Source of the DNA: Anagrus nilaparvatae
Taxonomy: Eukaryota > Arthropoda > Insecta > Hymenoptera > Mymaridae
Direction of reading: 5' to 3'
Assembly (NCBI GenBank): GCA_022575985.1
Contig: JAKSXM010000246.1
Coordinates: 10,434,001-10,498,000 of the forward strand
DNA length: 64,000 nt
Shown piece after piece: positions 12,280 through 22,599 of the stretch; position 1 is the first letter of the stretch; every line of letters begins with the position of its first letter. A model generated the notes under the pieces. The model ran no database searches. It was given only the letters and a program-made list of their open reading frames with translations, and had not been told where the DNA came from. Position numbers and translations under genes: made by a program.

Positions 12280-12660
12280 TTACCTCAATAACTGATTAAG
12301 AAAGATTTATAGAGTCTTCATCTTTATCCTTTAGTTTATTGAAAAAAACTCATAAAAAAGGTAAATTATAAACATTTATATTGAACTTAACTGTAACTAA
12401 TGCTATTTTTTTAAAATTTATTCGCATTTTTGGTGCTGATTGTGAAAAACAAATCGATTTGATGATACATGAAATATTTTTATTTACATGCAAAAAAAAT
12501 TTTTATTTTTGGGTCGAAATAGATGTTTTTATTTTAAACAACGACTAATTGCAAACAGATACCTTTGAATTGTTGAAAATGTAGTCAATAACCATTAAAT
12601 TAATACATAACCATGGATATTTAAAGAGCTAGTTTAAAAAAATTCCTATTGATATAATTA
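12280..12660 (-). repeat. Dispersed ~380-bp repeat (inverted copy)
   Basis: Reverse complement of 40,860-41,260, and more distantly of 19,085-19,450 and 43,450-43,815; shared landmarks include AACTGTAACTAATGC and CAAATCGATTTG. No coding potential. In the other three places it lies immediately beside a foldback arm starting AACAAGGGGAGA, so it may be the flank of a larger element. Confidence 0.75.
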
Positions 12661-13130
12661 TTTAATACTAACTTGTAAAGTTTATGGATTTCCTATTTTT
12701 AAAATTAAACAAATATAAATTTTTAATTTTATTTTTAAAAGTGCAAAGAAAATACATAAATAATATTACGATGTAAATGATTTCATTAATATTTTCATCA
12801 ATCAAATTACATGCTAAAAAATTAATTTTTGAATCATTGTTTTCGATGAAATTTTGATTTTTGCACATATAAGCACGATTTGGGACCCCATCAGGAAGCT
12901 AAAGAACTGATTTTAAAAAAAGTTTGTATGTATGTGTGTATGTTTGTGTAAGTATATGTACGTATGAATATATGTAACCAATGATAATTCACTATATTAA
13001 GACCTAATTTTTTTTCAAAAATTTTTTTATCAAAAAACCTCACATTACTTTTTTTTTAATTTGGATGTAATACCTCGTTTATTTCTATGAAAGTAAGATA
13101 TATTCCAACATTCTAATTTTATTTATGTTT
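12661..13130. repeat. TGTATG microsatellite and 313-bp repeat fragment
   Basis: A degenerate TGTATG/TATGTA tract lies at about 12,925-12,985. 12,990-13,130 is a fragment of the ~313-bp unit of 3.5-4.8 kb (GATGTAATACCTCGTTTATT). The minus 66-residue frame at 12,668-12,868 has no recognisable features. Confidence 0.5.
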
Positions 13131-13690
13131 AATCATTGCATTTATCTGCAACAAATAAATCATCTACAGAATGTAAAATCGAAAGCACAAGAAAATAAAT
13201 TATTAAAAAATGCTCTCCATGAAAAGATTTTTTGGGTTCTAGCTCTAGAAATTGCAATTTAATAGATTTCATCAAATTTTTGTCACTGCAATCGAGGCTC
13301 AGATTTATTTGATCAATCAATCTGAAAAAGATTTTTTTTTTAAATTAGGGTGTAATAAAGTCTCGAATAAAGTCAGCTAAATCGTTAATAAAATATGAGC
13401 TTATATAATTTATATCCTTCTGCACCCTTATATTAGCAAAAATTAAATCTGAAAGGGGATGTTTTTGCTAATTTTGCATTTTAAGTGTCTAAATTTGGTC
13501 CATACGAATTTTTTGGGTCGCTGATAAATTATTACGGGGATTTTTTCGTAAAATGTTAATACTGTAATCTTAAATTAATAAAATTGTCCCAAAGGAAGGG
13601 AATTTTCACTAAATTCATAAATTTTTAACTTTCTTTAAACTTATTTTTAAAATACCATAATTTTTGTTTTAGCGAATTTAACTTTTCTTT
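13131..13690. other. No supported gene; short minus open frame
   Basis: A 63-residue minus frame occupies 13,129-13,320; it has one hydrophobic run (about residues 38-50) but no family signature, splice context or second copy. The rest is AT-rich without features. Confidence 0.3.
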
Positions 13691-13699
13691 GAATGGTTT

Positions 13700-14395
13700 T
13701 CAAGTTTTGACTGTTCCGGATTCCCAGTGTTTTTTATTAAATTTTATTAAATATTCCCAATATAATAACCCATTATAAATTAAACATGGAATCGTTATTG
13801 ATAAGGACATTATTCCTAATGCTTCAGAATTATATGCAGCGTGAAAGTGTGCTACGGAAATAGCCTTTAGCAATCTTAACCATTTTTTCACATGTCCTCA
13901 GACCTGTTTATTAATTTATCTTTTATAGTGGAGATATTTAACCTAACAATGTCGGTTTATAATACCTTTTGGATATAATTGAGCATTTGCCCATTCTTTG
14001 ACCTGTATGCAACCCAGTCCAGCTACTGAAGTCATTGGCATATTAATATATTTGACTTCTTTTTCAGTTACTGGATCCATTAAGTTGGATGATGTTTTTC
14101 GATGTGTTTTTCACTATAGATCATATCTATAGACTCGGTCGTAAAAACAGGACTCCAATATTTATATAACAGTTCCATAGAGATTTGATGTAATTTTGAC
14201 ATCTAAAACTTTGCTAAAACCTCATGTGCTGCTTCGCACATTTTGTTTTTGAATTTATTTTGCATTAACGCGTATTCTCTATTGTTCCTCGCACATATTG
14301 ACGTAACTTGTGTGGTGAGTTCTATCCTTCTTTTACGTCTTCTAAGTTTTATCGGAAGGACTTTTTCGAGCCAGTTTATAAGTAGGCCCTATTCA
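13700..14395 (-). pseudogene. Decayed coding-like sequence, unidentified
   Basis: Several minus-strand frames look more protein-like than the surrounding DNA. From about 14,395 a frame runs through INWLEKVLPIKLRRRKRR and MCEAAHEVLAKF to a TAG at about 14,200, then continues in the same frame as SMELLYKYWSPVFTTESI to a stop near 14,085. A neighbouring frame continues (MDPVTEKEVKYINMPMTS), and another runs 13,891-13,700 with a hydrophobic stretch. The segment 14,101-14,180 recurs at 54,007-54,086 next to IR2, and all four residue differences there are conservative (K/N, V/I, D/E, I/V). I do not recognise the family; a broken gene or processed copy is plausible, chance is possible. Confidence 0.3.
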
Positions 14396-14418
14396 CACAA
14401 CTCTTCCATCTATTTTCT

Positions 14419-16697
14419 ATATGGGTCAATATTTGTGAACTGTATATGACTTTGCATGGGTGGGTCTCAAAATGTACTCCAAAGTATAATTGGTCGAAAG
14501 TATATATAAAAAAAATAATTTTCCCCAATTTTTAGGTTTTTAGATCCAATCCTCTATTTTTTACAGCGATTTTTGTTTTTTTCAATTTTTGAGAAATTTA
14601 TGTTCATTAATTTTTCTCGCAAACGCGCACTTTACAATAAAATTTTTTTTCCTTATAGTACCCCATAGAAAATTTCCCCTAGAATTCGATTCTGGGGTCC
14701 TAATTTTTTTTTGAACTGCGCATGCGCGAGAAAATCAACTTTCTTGCTTTGCCTTTTCTAGCTTATATGCCACAGCTGCAGACAGCTCAATTTTCATCCT
14801 GTTGGTCTCAAATTGTAGGTTTTTTCATATACTTTCAGCATATGAAATCATTTTTTTGGTTAAATTTATTTTAAAAGCACTAAAATTGAAAAATAGCGAT
14901 TTTTAAAAAATCATTTTTCACAAATTTTGAATTTTCCGCCAAGTCACGTGACCAAATGAAAATCTGACTGAAAATTCGGATTCAGCGGAAAATTTTACAT
15001 AAGGATACCAATTTTCGTCTTATTTCATTAAATAGTTTCTAAGATATCCCATTTTAAAAATAAAGATTAAAATTGACTTTTTTTAAAAAACCCTAAAAAT
15101 GGAACTCTGACGTTGATTATCATATCTGTTAAACAAATAATTATAAAAAGATGAGTAAAAATTTTTTGCAAACTAAGGGCTTGTAAAAAATTTTTGAGGC
15201 CTATAGAATTCGTTTCTTTTAAAAATTAGAATTTTGGCAGCAATTTCAAAATTGGTCATTTTTGGGTAAGAATAGGGATTTGGTTTATTGACTATCGCCA
15301 TGAGAGAATTAATAACAAATAAATGTGGTGTACGGTGAATAAATTTTGATACGTATGCCGAAAAAATGAGACCAATTGAAAGTATTTTGGTAAGCTGGCG
15401 AGGTTGCAGCTTTCTATTAAAGATTATGAAAAAAATCCTATTTTATAACATTATCGTATTTTGTAGCTATTCTATCTTATTTTCAATATTCCGAATTTTC
15501 TAGTTACCTAATGAAAATTTTGACGAAATTTTCGGATTCCTCGAGAAATTTTACAAAAGACCTCCTTTTTGGAAAAGTTTTGGATGTTTCCGTAACTCTA
15601 TAGAAATAAAAGAAATAGCAAAATACTAAATAACTACAAAATACCACAATGTTATCAAATAGGATTTTTTTGTAATCTTTAATACAAAGCTGCAAACTTG
15701 CCAGTTAACCAAAATACTTCCAATTGGTCTCATTTTTTTGGTATACGTGTCACCATTCAATTACCGTACACTGTAATTATTTGTCGCTAAATCTCTCATG
15801 CCGATAGTCAATAAACCAAATGCCTATTCTTACCCCAAAATGTCCAATTTTGAAATTGCTGCCAAAATTCTAATTTTTAAAAGAAACGAGTTCTATAGGC
15901 CTCAAAAATTTTTTACAAGCCCTTAGTTTCCAAAAAATGTTTACTCGTCTTTTTATAATTATTTGTTTATCAGATATGATAATTAAAGTCAGAGTCCCAT
16001 TTTTAGGGTTTTTTAAAAAAAAGTCAATTTTAATCTTTATTTTTAAAATGGGATATCTTAGAAACTATTTAATGAAATAAGACGAAAATTGGTATCCGTA
16101 TGTAAAATTTTCCGCTGAATCCGAATTTTTAGTCAGATTTTCATTTGGTCACGTGACTTAGCGGAAAATTTAAAATTTGTGAAAAATGATTTTTTAAAAA
16201 TCGCTATTTTTCAATTTTAGTGCTTTTAAAATAAATTTACCCAAAAAAATGATTTCATATGCTGAAAGTATATAAAAAAACCTACAATTTGAGACCAACA
16301 GGATGAAAATTGGGCTGTCTGCAGCTGTGGCATATAAGCTAGAAAAGGCAAAGCAAGAAAGTTGATTTTCTCGGGCATGCGCAGTTTAAAAAAAAATTTG
16401 GACCCCAGAATCGAATTCTACGGGAAATTTCCTATGGGGTATTATAAGGAAAAAAAATTTTATTGTAAAGTGCGCGTTTGCGAGAAAAATTAATGAGCAT
16501 AAATTTCTCAAAAATTAAAAATTTCAAAAAATTGAAAAAAACAAAAATCGCTGTAAAAAATAGAGAATTGGATCTAAAAAGCTAAAAATTGGGGAAAATT
16601 ATTTTTTTTATATATGCTTTCGAGCAAGCATACTTTGGAGTACATTCTGAGACTCGAAAATCCAAACTGTATACACTTCATAAATATTGACCCATAT
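14419..16697. repeat. Foldback element, arms ~1.05 kb
   Basis: The ends ATATGGGTCAATATTT (about 14,419) and their inverse (about 16,682-16,697) delimit arms that pair inwards to a centre near 15,550 (for example 15,358-15,420 with 15,680-15,750). TCACGTGA sits in each arm (14,944-14,951 and 16,149-16,156). No ORF of note; the 63- and 68-residue frames are arm sequence. Non-autonomous inverted-repeat element. Confidence 0.85.
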
Positions 16698-16913
16698 TTG
16701 TACTTAAATTTTTATTTTTTAACTTTTTGAAAGCACAGAAAATCATTTTCAATGTCAAATAATGTTTTAATCACGTTTCTATTAACTTTTAAAAGTTTTT
16801 TTTATCGATAAAAAATTTTGAAAAAAATTATCAAAAAATTAATTATCAGATTCGAGATATCGAGTAAAAACCATATTTTCAACTGTAAGTAATTTTATGG
16901 AACTAAATAAAGT
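16698..16913. repeat. Fragment of the 313-bp repeat, left half
   Basis: Carries the AATTATCAGATTCGAGATATCGAG and AAGT-terminated part of the 313-bp unit; its continuation resumes at 17,889, so the family F element at 16,914-17,887 was inserted into it. Confidence 0.6.
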
Positions 16914-17887
16914 CACGCCTAGCTTGAAAGATCGGATTATGCAAACGTTGGGCATTCGGGATTTTTTAGCGGAAAATGAATGTTCAACCTATAAGGAGAT
17001 AATACTTTCTTGGATTTAAATGTTTCACCTAGATTCTTGAGAGTTATTTGATAAAACGTGTCTCTCGGGGCAGCTGAAAATGAGCAAAAATTTTTCCTGT
17101 TCGGATCGGGCTGAAATTTTCAGGAAAGGTTGCTTTTTTGGTCTCCAAAAACATGGTGAAATCCGTTTTTCAAAATCAGTCATCCTCTTCGAGATATTTA
17201 TCAATATGTCTCCCATTTTAAATACATGTGAAAACCCATTTTGTAGCGGTTTTTCTGATTTTGCTTCACAATTCTAGTTTGACTAAGCACCAAACCAACG
17301 AGAAAATTTTTTTATAACGTTCATTCACACGCCTGCTTCATTACATAGAGGATTGGTGTTTGGCCAACGTGGCCAGACGCCTCTATGTCTGAAAAAATCG
17401 CGTTTAAAATTGAAAAAATAACGTTTTTTAAAAATTGCGTATATTAAATTATTTATATGTCTATAATTTAGTTAAAATTAATGTTAAAAAAAACTTTTCT
17501 TGTTGGTTTGGTGCTTGGTCAAACTAAAATTGTGGAGCAAAATAAGAAAAACCGCTACTAAATGGTTTTTTCCATGTATTTTAAATAGGAGACATATTGA
17601 TAAATATCTCGAAGAGGATGACTTATTTTAAAAAACGAGTTTCACCATGTTTTTTGGGAACAAAAAAGCAACCTTTCTTGAAAATTTCAGCCCGATCCGA
17701 GCAGGAAAATTTTTTGCTCATTTTCAGCTTCCCCGAGAGACACGTTTTATCAAATAACTCTCAAGAAGCTAGGTGAAACATTTAAATCCAAGAAAGTATT
17801 ATCTCCTTATAGGTTAAAAATTCATTTTCCGCTATAAAATCCCAAGTGACCGACGTTTGCATAATCCGATCTTACAAGCTAGGCGTG
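16914..17887. mobile_element. CACG-ended foldback, family F, intact copy with AAGT duplication
   Basis: Termini CACGCCTAGCTTGAAAGATC and the inverted CTTACAAGCTAGGCGTG. AAGT precedes the left end (16,910-16,913) and follows the right end (17,889-17,892 here after one extra T; directly adjoining at 42,235-42,238 in copy 2). The surrounding 313-bp repeat is restored when the element is removed. Arms are ~450 bp with a central TTTGGCCAACGTGGCCA-like palindrome near 17,355. Non-autonomous; CAC termini and a 4-bp duplication suggest the Chapaev/CMC group. Segmental duplication copy 1 begins inside this element (about 17,155). Confidence 0.75.
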
Positions 17888-18109
17888 TAAGTATTACACC
17901 AAAAAAAAAAAAATATTGCAGTTTTTAAAATTTTTTTATTTTTTTAATTTTGAAAAAAAAAATTTGAAAAAATTCGGTATAAGATACAAAAAATTACTAT
18001 AAACGAACTTTCTAAAACTAATACTCTCATAAAAATAAATTAGGTACTACGTCCAAAGAGAAAAAAAATGTGGTGTTTTTTGTATTTTTTTATGGGGTAA
18101 TTCCATGGA

Positions 18110-19084
18110 TAAAACGCACAAAATGATATACCAGGTCTCAAAAATAGGAAATTTGGTATTTTTTCGATAAAACAACTTAAAAATAGATGATTCCCCGAAT
18201 TTGAAGGTTTTCTATAAATTTTGAAGGGTGCTATGCTGATTTAAAGTTTTTTGGTCAAATTTCTCTCCTCGGCCACCATTTTTGAAAATCCCATAAAAAA
18301 GCTCAAAAAAACGTTAAAGAAAGAAAAACAAGTAGGTTTTCGATGTAAAATTTGATGAAAAATTCGAATTTTCAGTCAGATTTTTCCTACTCTATGTCAA
18401 TTCGCGGGAAAATTCAAACTTGTGTTAAACTTTAAGTGAAAATAACTCAAAAGTTTCCCGCTAAAAAAAAAAAATTTTTTTCTCTCAAAATCTTCGAAAA
18501 TTGCATATATTTTTCTGAAAAAAAATTTCCCGAGAGTAATTTTTATTTTAAGCGAGTAATACCGATTTTCGTTGTTTTCAATTTTGACTTGTTACTTATT
18601 TTGCTGATTTCCCGCTAAGTCACGTGACCAAATGAAAATCTGACCAAAAATTTGAATTCTGCGGGAAATTTCACAAAGGTATAGTAATTCTGGTTTCCTT
18701 TGAATGATACATCTCAATTTGACAATTTAATTAAAATGGTTTATTAAAATATAGAAAAAATAAAATTTATAAAATGGGATTTTCTTGATTTTTGGGTAAA
18801 TTTCTAACTATTTATAGACATTTTGATAGAAAATAAAATCTAAACTTTATTTTTTATTAATAATAGACATAACTTTTGTTTTTTCCAAAAGAAGTATTTT
18901 TATTTTTAGATTTTACATGATTTTTAGGCTAAAAATGTAAAAAAATCAAGAAAATCCCATTTTATAAATTTTCATTTTAAAATTTTTCATCGCAATAATA
19001 TTTATGTATTTTCTTTGTAATTTTAAAAATAAAGTTAAAAATTCATGTTTGTTTAATTTTAAAAATGGGATATCCATAAAATTT
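18110..19084. repeat. Duplicated AT-rich repeat with TCACGTGA
   Basis: Begins GGGGTAATTCCATGGATAAA and has a near-identical partner at 42,445-43,450. Contains AAGTCACGTGACCAAATGAA (TCACGTGA at 18,620-18,627), the same block found in both arms of the 14.4-16.7 kb foldback. No ORF of interest. Confidence 0.6.
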
Positions 19085-19450
19085 CCAAGTTAGTAATAAA
19101 TAAATATATTATTTAGAATTTTTTTAAACTAGCTTTTTAAATAATGGTTATTGACTATATTTTCAGCTTTGTTTGTTATTAGTCACTTTTTAAAAAAAAA
19201 ATATCTATTTCAACCAACAATTTTTTAATTTAAATAATTATATTCCATGTACCATCGAATCGATTTGTCCTTTACAGTCAACAACAAAAACATGAATAAA
19301 TTTAAAAAAAATAGCATTAGTTACAGTTAAGTTCAATATAAATGTTTATAATTTACTTTTTTTATGAGAAAAAGTTTTTTTCAATAAACTAAAGGATAAA
19401 AGTTTATGAAGACTCCATTAAATCTTTCTAAATCAATTATTGAGGTAAAT
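19085..19450 (+). repeat. Dispersed ~380-bp repeat, copy
   Basis: Related to 40,860-41,260 and, inverted, to 12,280-12,660; matched in copy 2 at 43,450-43,815. No coding potential. Confidence 0.65.
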
Positions 19451-19526
19451 AAATCTGTTTAATGTATGTAAATAAAATTTCTCTTATTAATTTTAATTTT
19501 ACTCCTTTTTCTTGATAATTATACTA

Positions 19527-20431
19527 ACAAGGGGAGATTGGAAAATTTGGATCGCCAAATTACAATCTATGGATGATTTTAGTATTTTGAAAAAACAACC
19601 AAGATACTCTCCTTTTATTCCGACACGCCTTCTGGGCCTAGAAAAGCAGGGCTCAATGTTATAAAATACTTCCGTTTGTCAGTTTTTTTGTATGAGTGTC
19701 CCTTTCATTCCACGTAAACCGCAATTTTTTATCACCGATTCTCTCATATCTATAATCCATAAACGAAATGCTGATTTTGGACCCATAAAGCCCAATTTTA
19801 AAATTGCTGTTGAAATCTCAATTTTCAATAAAAATAGGTTTTATAGATCTCAAAAATTTTGTATAAGCTCTAAATTTCCAAAAATTCTTTACTCGCTGCT
19901 TTTTGACTGTTCGTTTAGCAGTTATAATAATTTAAAGACAGAGTCTCATTTGAAGTTTAAAAAAAAAAATTATATTTTATCACTATCTTTGTGGAGTCAT
20001 ATCTCGGAAACGTCTAAAGAAAAATGAAGGTGTAAAAAGTTTTTGGAAATTTAGAACTTGTACAAAACTAATTTTCATAAAAAATTACAATTTTAGCTGC
20101 AATTGGAAAATTGGTCACATTCGGCCAAAAATGGACATTTAGTTTATTGACTATATCGATGAGAGAATCAGTGATAAAAAATAGCGGTTTACGGAGAATG
20201 AAAGTACTTATATGAGAAAAATAAGACTAACCAGAAGTGTTCTGCTTGAAATTTAATATAATAGCGTTACTTCGAAAATTGCCTAAAACCCGTATTTTAT
20301 ATCATTGAGCCCTGCTTTTCTAGGCGCGTGGGAATAAAAGGATGGTATCTTGGGCGTTTTTTCAACATATTAAAGCCATCCATAACAAAAGATTGTAATT
20401 TGGCGACCCTAATGTTCCGTTCTCCCTTTGT
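19527..20431. repeat. Foldback element, ends ACAAGGGGAGA
   Basis: Left end ACAAGGGGAGATTGG, right end inverted (TTCTCCCTTTGT). Both arms contain GGATCGCCAAATTACAATC-like and AGCAGGGCTCAATGTTATA-like segments in opposite sense. The 111-residue plus frame at 19,692-20,027 (120 residues in copy 2) sits in the left arm, with no signature beyond low-complexity residues; I reject it as a gene. Copy 2 has the same element at 43,887-44,791; a left-arm-only fragment ends at 41,502. Confidence 0.8.
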
Positions 20432-20525
20432 AAGTAAGTGAAGTTTTCAAAATAATATAAAACTCAGGAAAAAAAAAATTCGGTGTTAATTTTTATAAAA
20501 AATATGTAGCTGAAGTTTCGACCGT

Positions 20526-22245
20526 CACGGTTGGCTAGAAACAATTTTAAATAAAATTTGAAGGTACCTCCAAGATTCCGATGAATTTTGATTGTAGGGT
20601 ACCTACAGGTCCTAAAAAAACAAAAAAGGAAAAAATCCGCTCGGCGCTTTTTTATTTTTGCCCAAAATAGGGCTATCTCGGTGAATATATTCAAAAAAAC
20701 GTTTGAAAAAGAAATAATGAATTATAAATCTTACAATTTTAATTGTAATATACTAGAATATGAAAGAAAAGTTAAATTTATACATTTTTATGTATTTTTT
20801 ACTCATCTGCGCAGACCCAGATGTAATGGATGGTCATTGAGGCTGCAAAGCTGACCTAGCTAAAAAAACTACATAAAAAACTACATACCCGGGTTAAGAT
20901 GTGTTTTTTATTAGGAAAAGTGTACTTGACTGTTGCGTCTATCATTTTTCTAGACCATGTAGGGTTTCAGATCTGTTTTTGGACACTTTTACTGAAGTCA
21001 AAACTGTGATATTTTCAATTTTTTCGAATTTGATGAAAAAACTTAGAATAAGATAAAAAAATTTGTAACGGGCTTGTGTAAACACAATTAATGAGCATAG
21101 AACATATTTATGTGTAATAGAAATTTTTAAATGATTAAATAAAGTCAAACAATATTATTCCAAGTCCCTAAACCCGGATTATTCTACGTCCTTAAATCGA
21201 AATTATTCTAAGTTCCTAAAACGAAATTATTCTAAATACATTATACCCCCCCGAACCCATCCGTTTTTCACCCCCCCCCCCTCACTGTAGTGGTAGTTTT
21301 TTCCAAGTACCTCTCCCTATGAACATGTTCCATGTTAATAGTTGTAAGCCCATTTCAGGGGATAATACCCCCCTGGTTATAAGCTTTATTTGGGAGATAG
21401 GGGGTTTGCTATTTTAAGAGATTTTTACTTGATGGATAAAATATCCAAAATATCAAAAATAAAGATTTCTTGCGTCAATTTATTTCGCACGCGTACAGTA
21501 TAAATTCGACTTGGTGAAATTATTATGCAAGCCTACTGTGAATTGGCTTGGTCAACGTTACGCGTGCGTAAATTCGAAGTTTTGCCCCAATTACAGTACT
21601 AGCATCCCTTAAGTTGCCATCCCCGAAAAATAGCAAACCACTTTTTTTTGCTCATACCCCCAATGAAAACTCCTTATTCGGGGGTACTATCTCCCTAATA
21701 TTTTTTATAACTTATTTTATCTGAATCTTAGTTTTTCCATCAAATTCGAAAAAATTGAAAAAATCACAGTTTCGACTAAAGTAAAAGTGTCCAAAAACAG
21801 TGACGAGACCCTATAAGGTCTAGAAAAATGATAGTTGAAATCGTCAAGTATACTTTCCTCGACAAAATCACATCTTGTCCTGGATATGTAGTTTTTTATG
21901 TAGTTTTTTCAGCTAGGTCAGCTTTGCAGCCTCAATGACCATCCATTACATCTGGGTCTGCGCAGGTGAGTTAAAAATACATAAAAATGTATAAATTTAA
22001 CTTTTCTTTCATATTCTAGTATATTACAATTAAAATTGTAAGATTATAATTCATTATTTCTTTTTCAAACGTTTTTTTGAATATATTCACCGAGATAGCC
22101 CTATTTTGGGCAAAAATAAAAATGCGCCGAGCGGATTTTTTTCTTTTTTGTTTTTTTAGGACCTGTACGTACCCTACAATCAAAATTCATCGGAATCTCG
22201 GAGGTACCTTCAAATTTTATTTAAAATTGTTTCTAGCCAACCGTG
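20526..22245. mobile_element. CACG-ended foldback nested in the composite element, CCGT duplication
   Basis: Ends CACGGTTGGCTAGAAACA and the inverse TTTCTAGCCAACCGTG. CCGT flanks it at 20,522-20,525 and 22,246-22,249, and deleting it with one CCGT restores the outer terminus seen intact at 26,130-26,168 (GACCGTTCGATGAACG). Arms of about 545 bp pair (20,526-21,070 with 21,710-22,245). The centre (21,100-21,700) holds an inverted piece of the G-run/AACATGTTCC repeat. The 88- and 76-residue frames at 20,464-20,854 are arm sequence. CAC ends and a 4-bp duplication again suggest Chapaev/CMC. Confidence 0.88.
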
Positions 22246-22599
22246 CCGTTCGATGAACGAAATTTTTTTTTTAGCTCAAATCAGATAAAAAGTATAAATA
22301 ATAAATAAAAATAGTAAAAAACCTCAAAAAATTAAATAAACAGCCGATAAAAATAGATAAAACCAATAAATTAATCAAAATATAAAATAAAAAATCAGGT
22401 TCACATTCCCAAGGATTTTGAGATCATTAGATGGGATCTCCCCCAACTATTGTTTTCTTAGGCTGCTGAAAAAATGTTTTTCAAAGCTCAGAAAAATTTT
22501 GGACTGATACCTGGGTAGTAAACTACCTCAAATGCGGCTGCGATTCAAAATACTAAAATTTCGTTTTTGAGTTTCAAAGCTTTTTTAGACCTTTGGCAG

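Noticed and set aside
19692..20027. 111-residue plus open frame (120 residues at 44,053)
   Set aside because: Entirely in the left arm of a foldback; its inverse occurs in the right arm and the copies differ in length by a random stop change.
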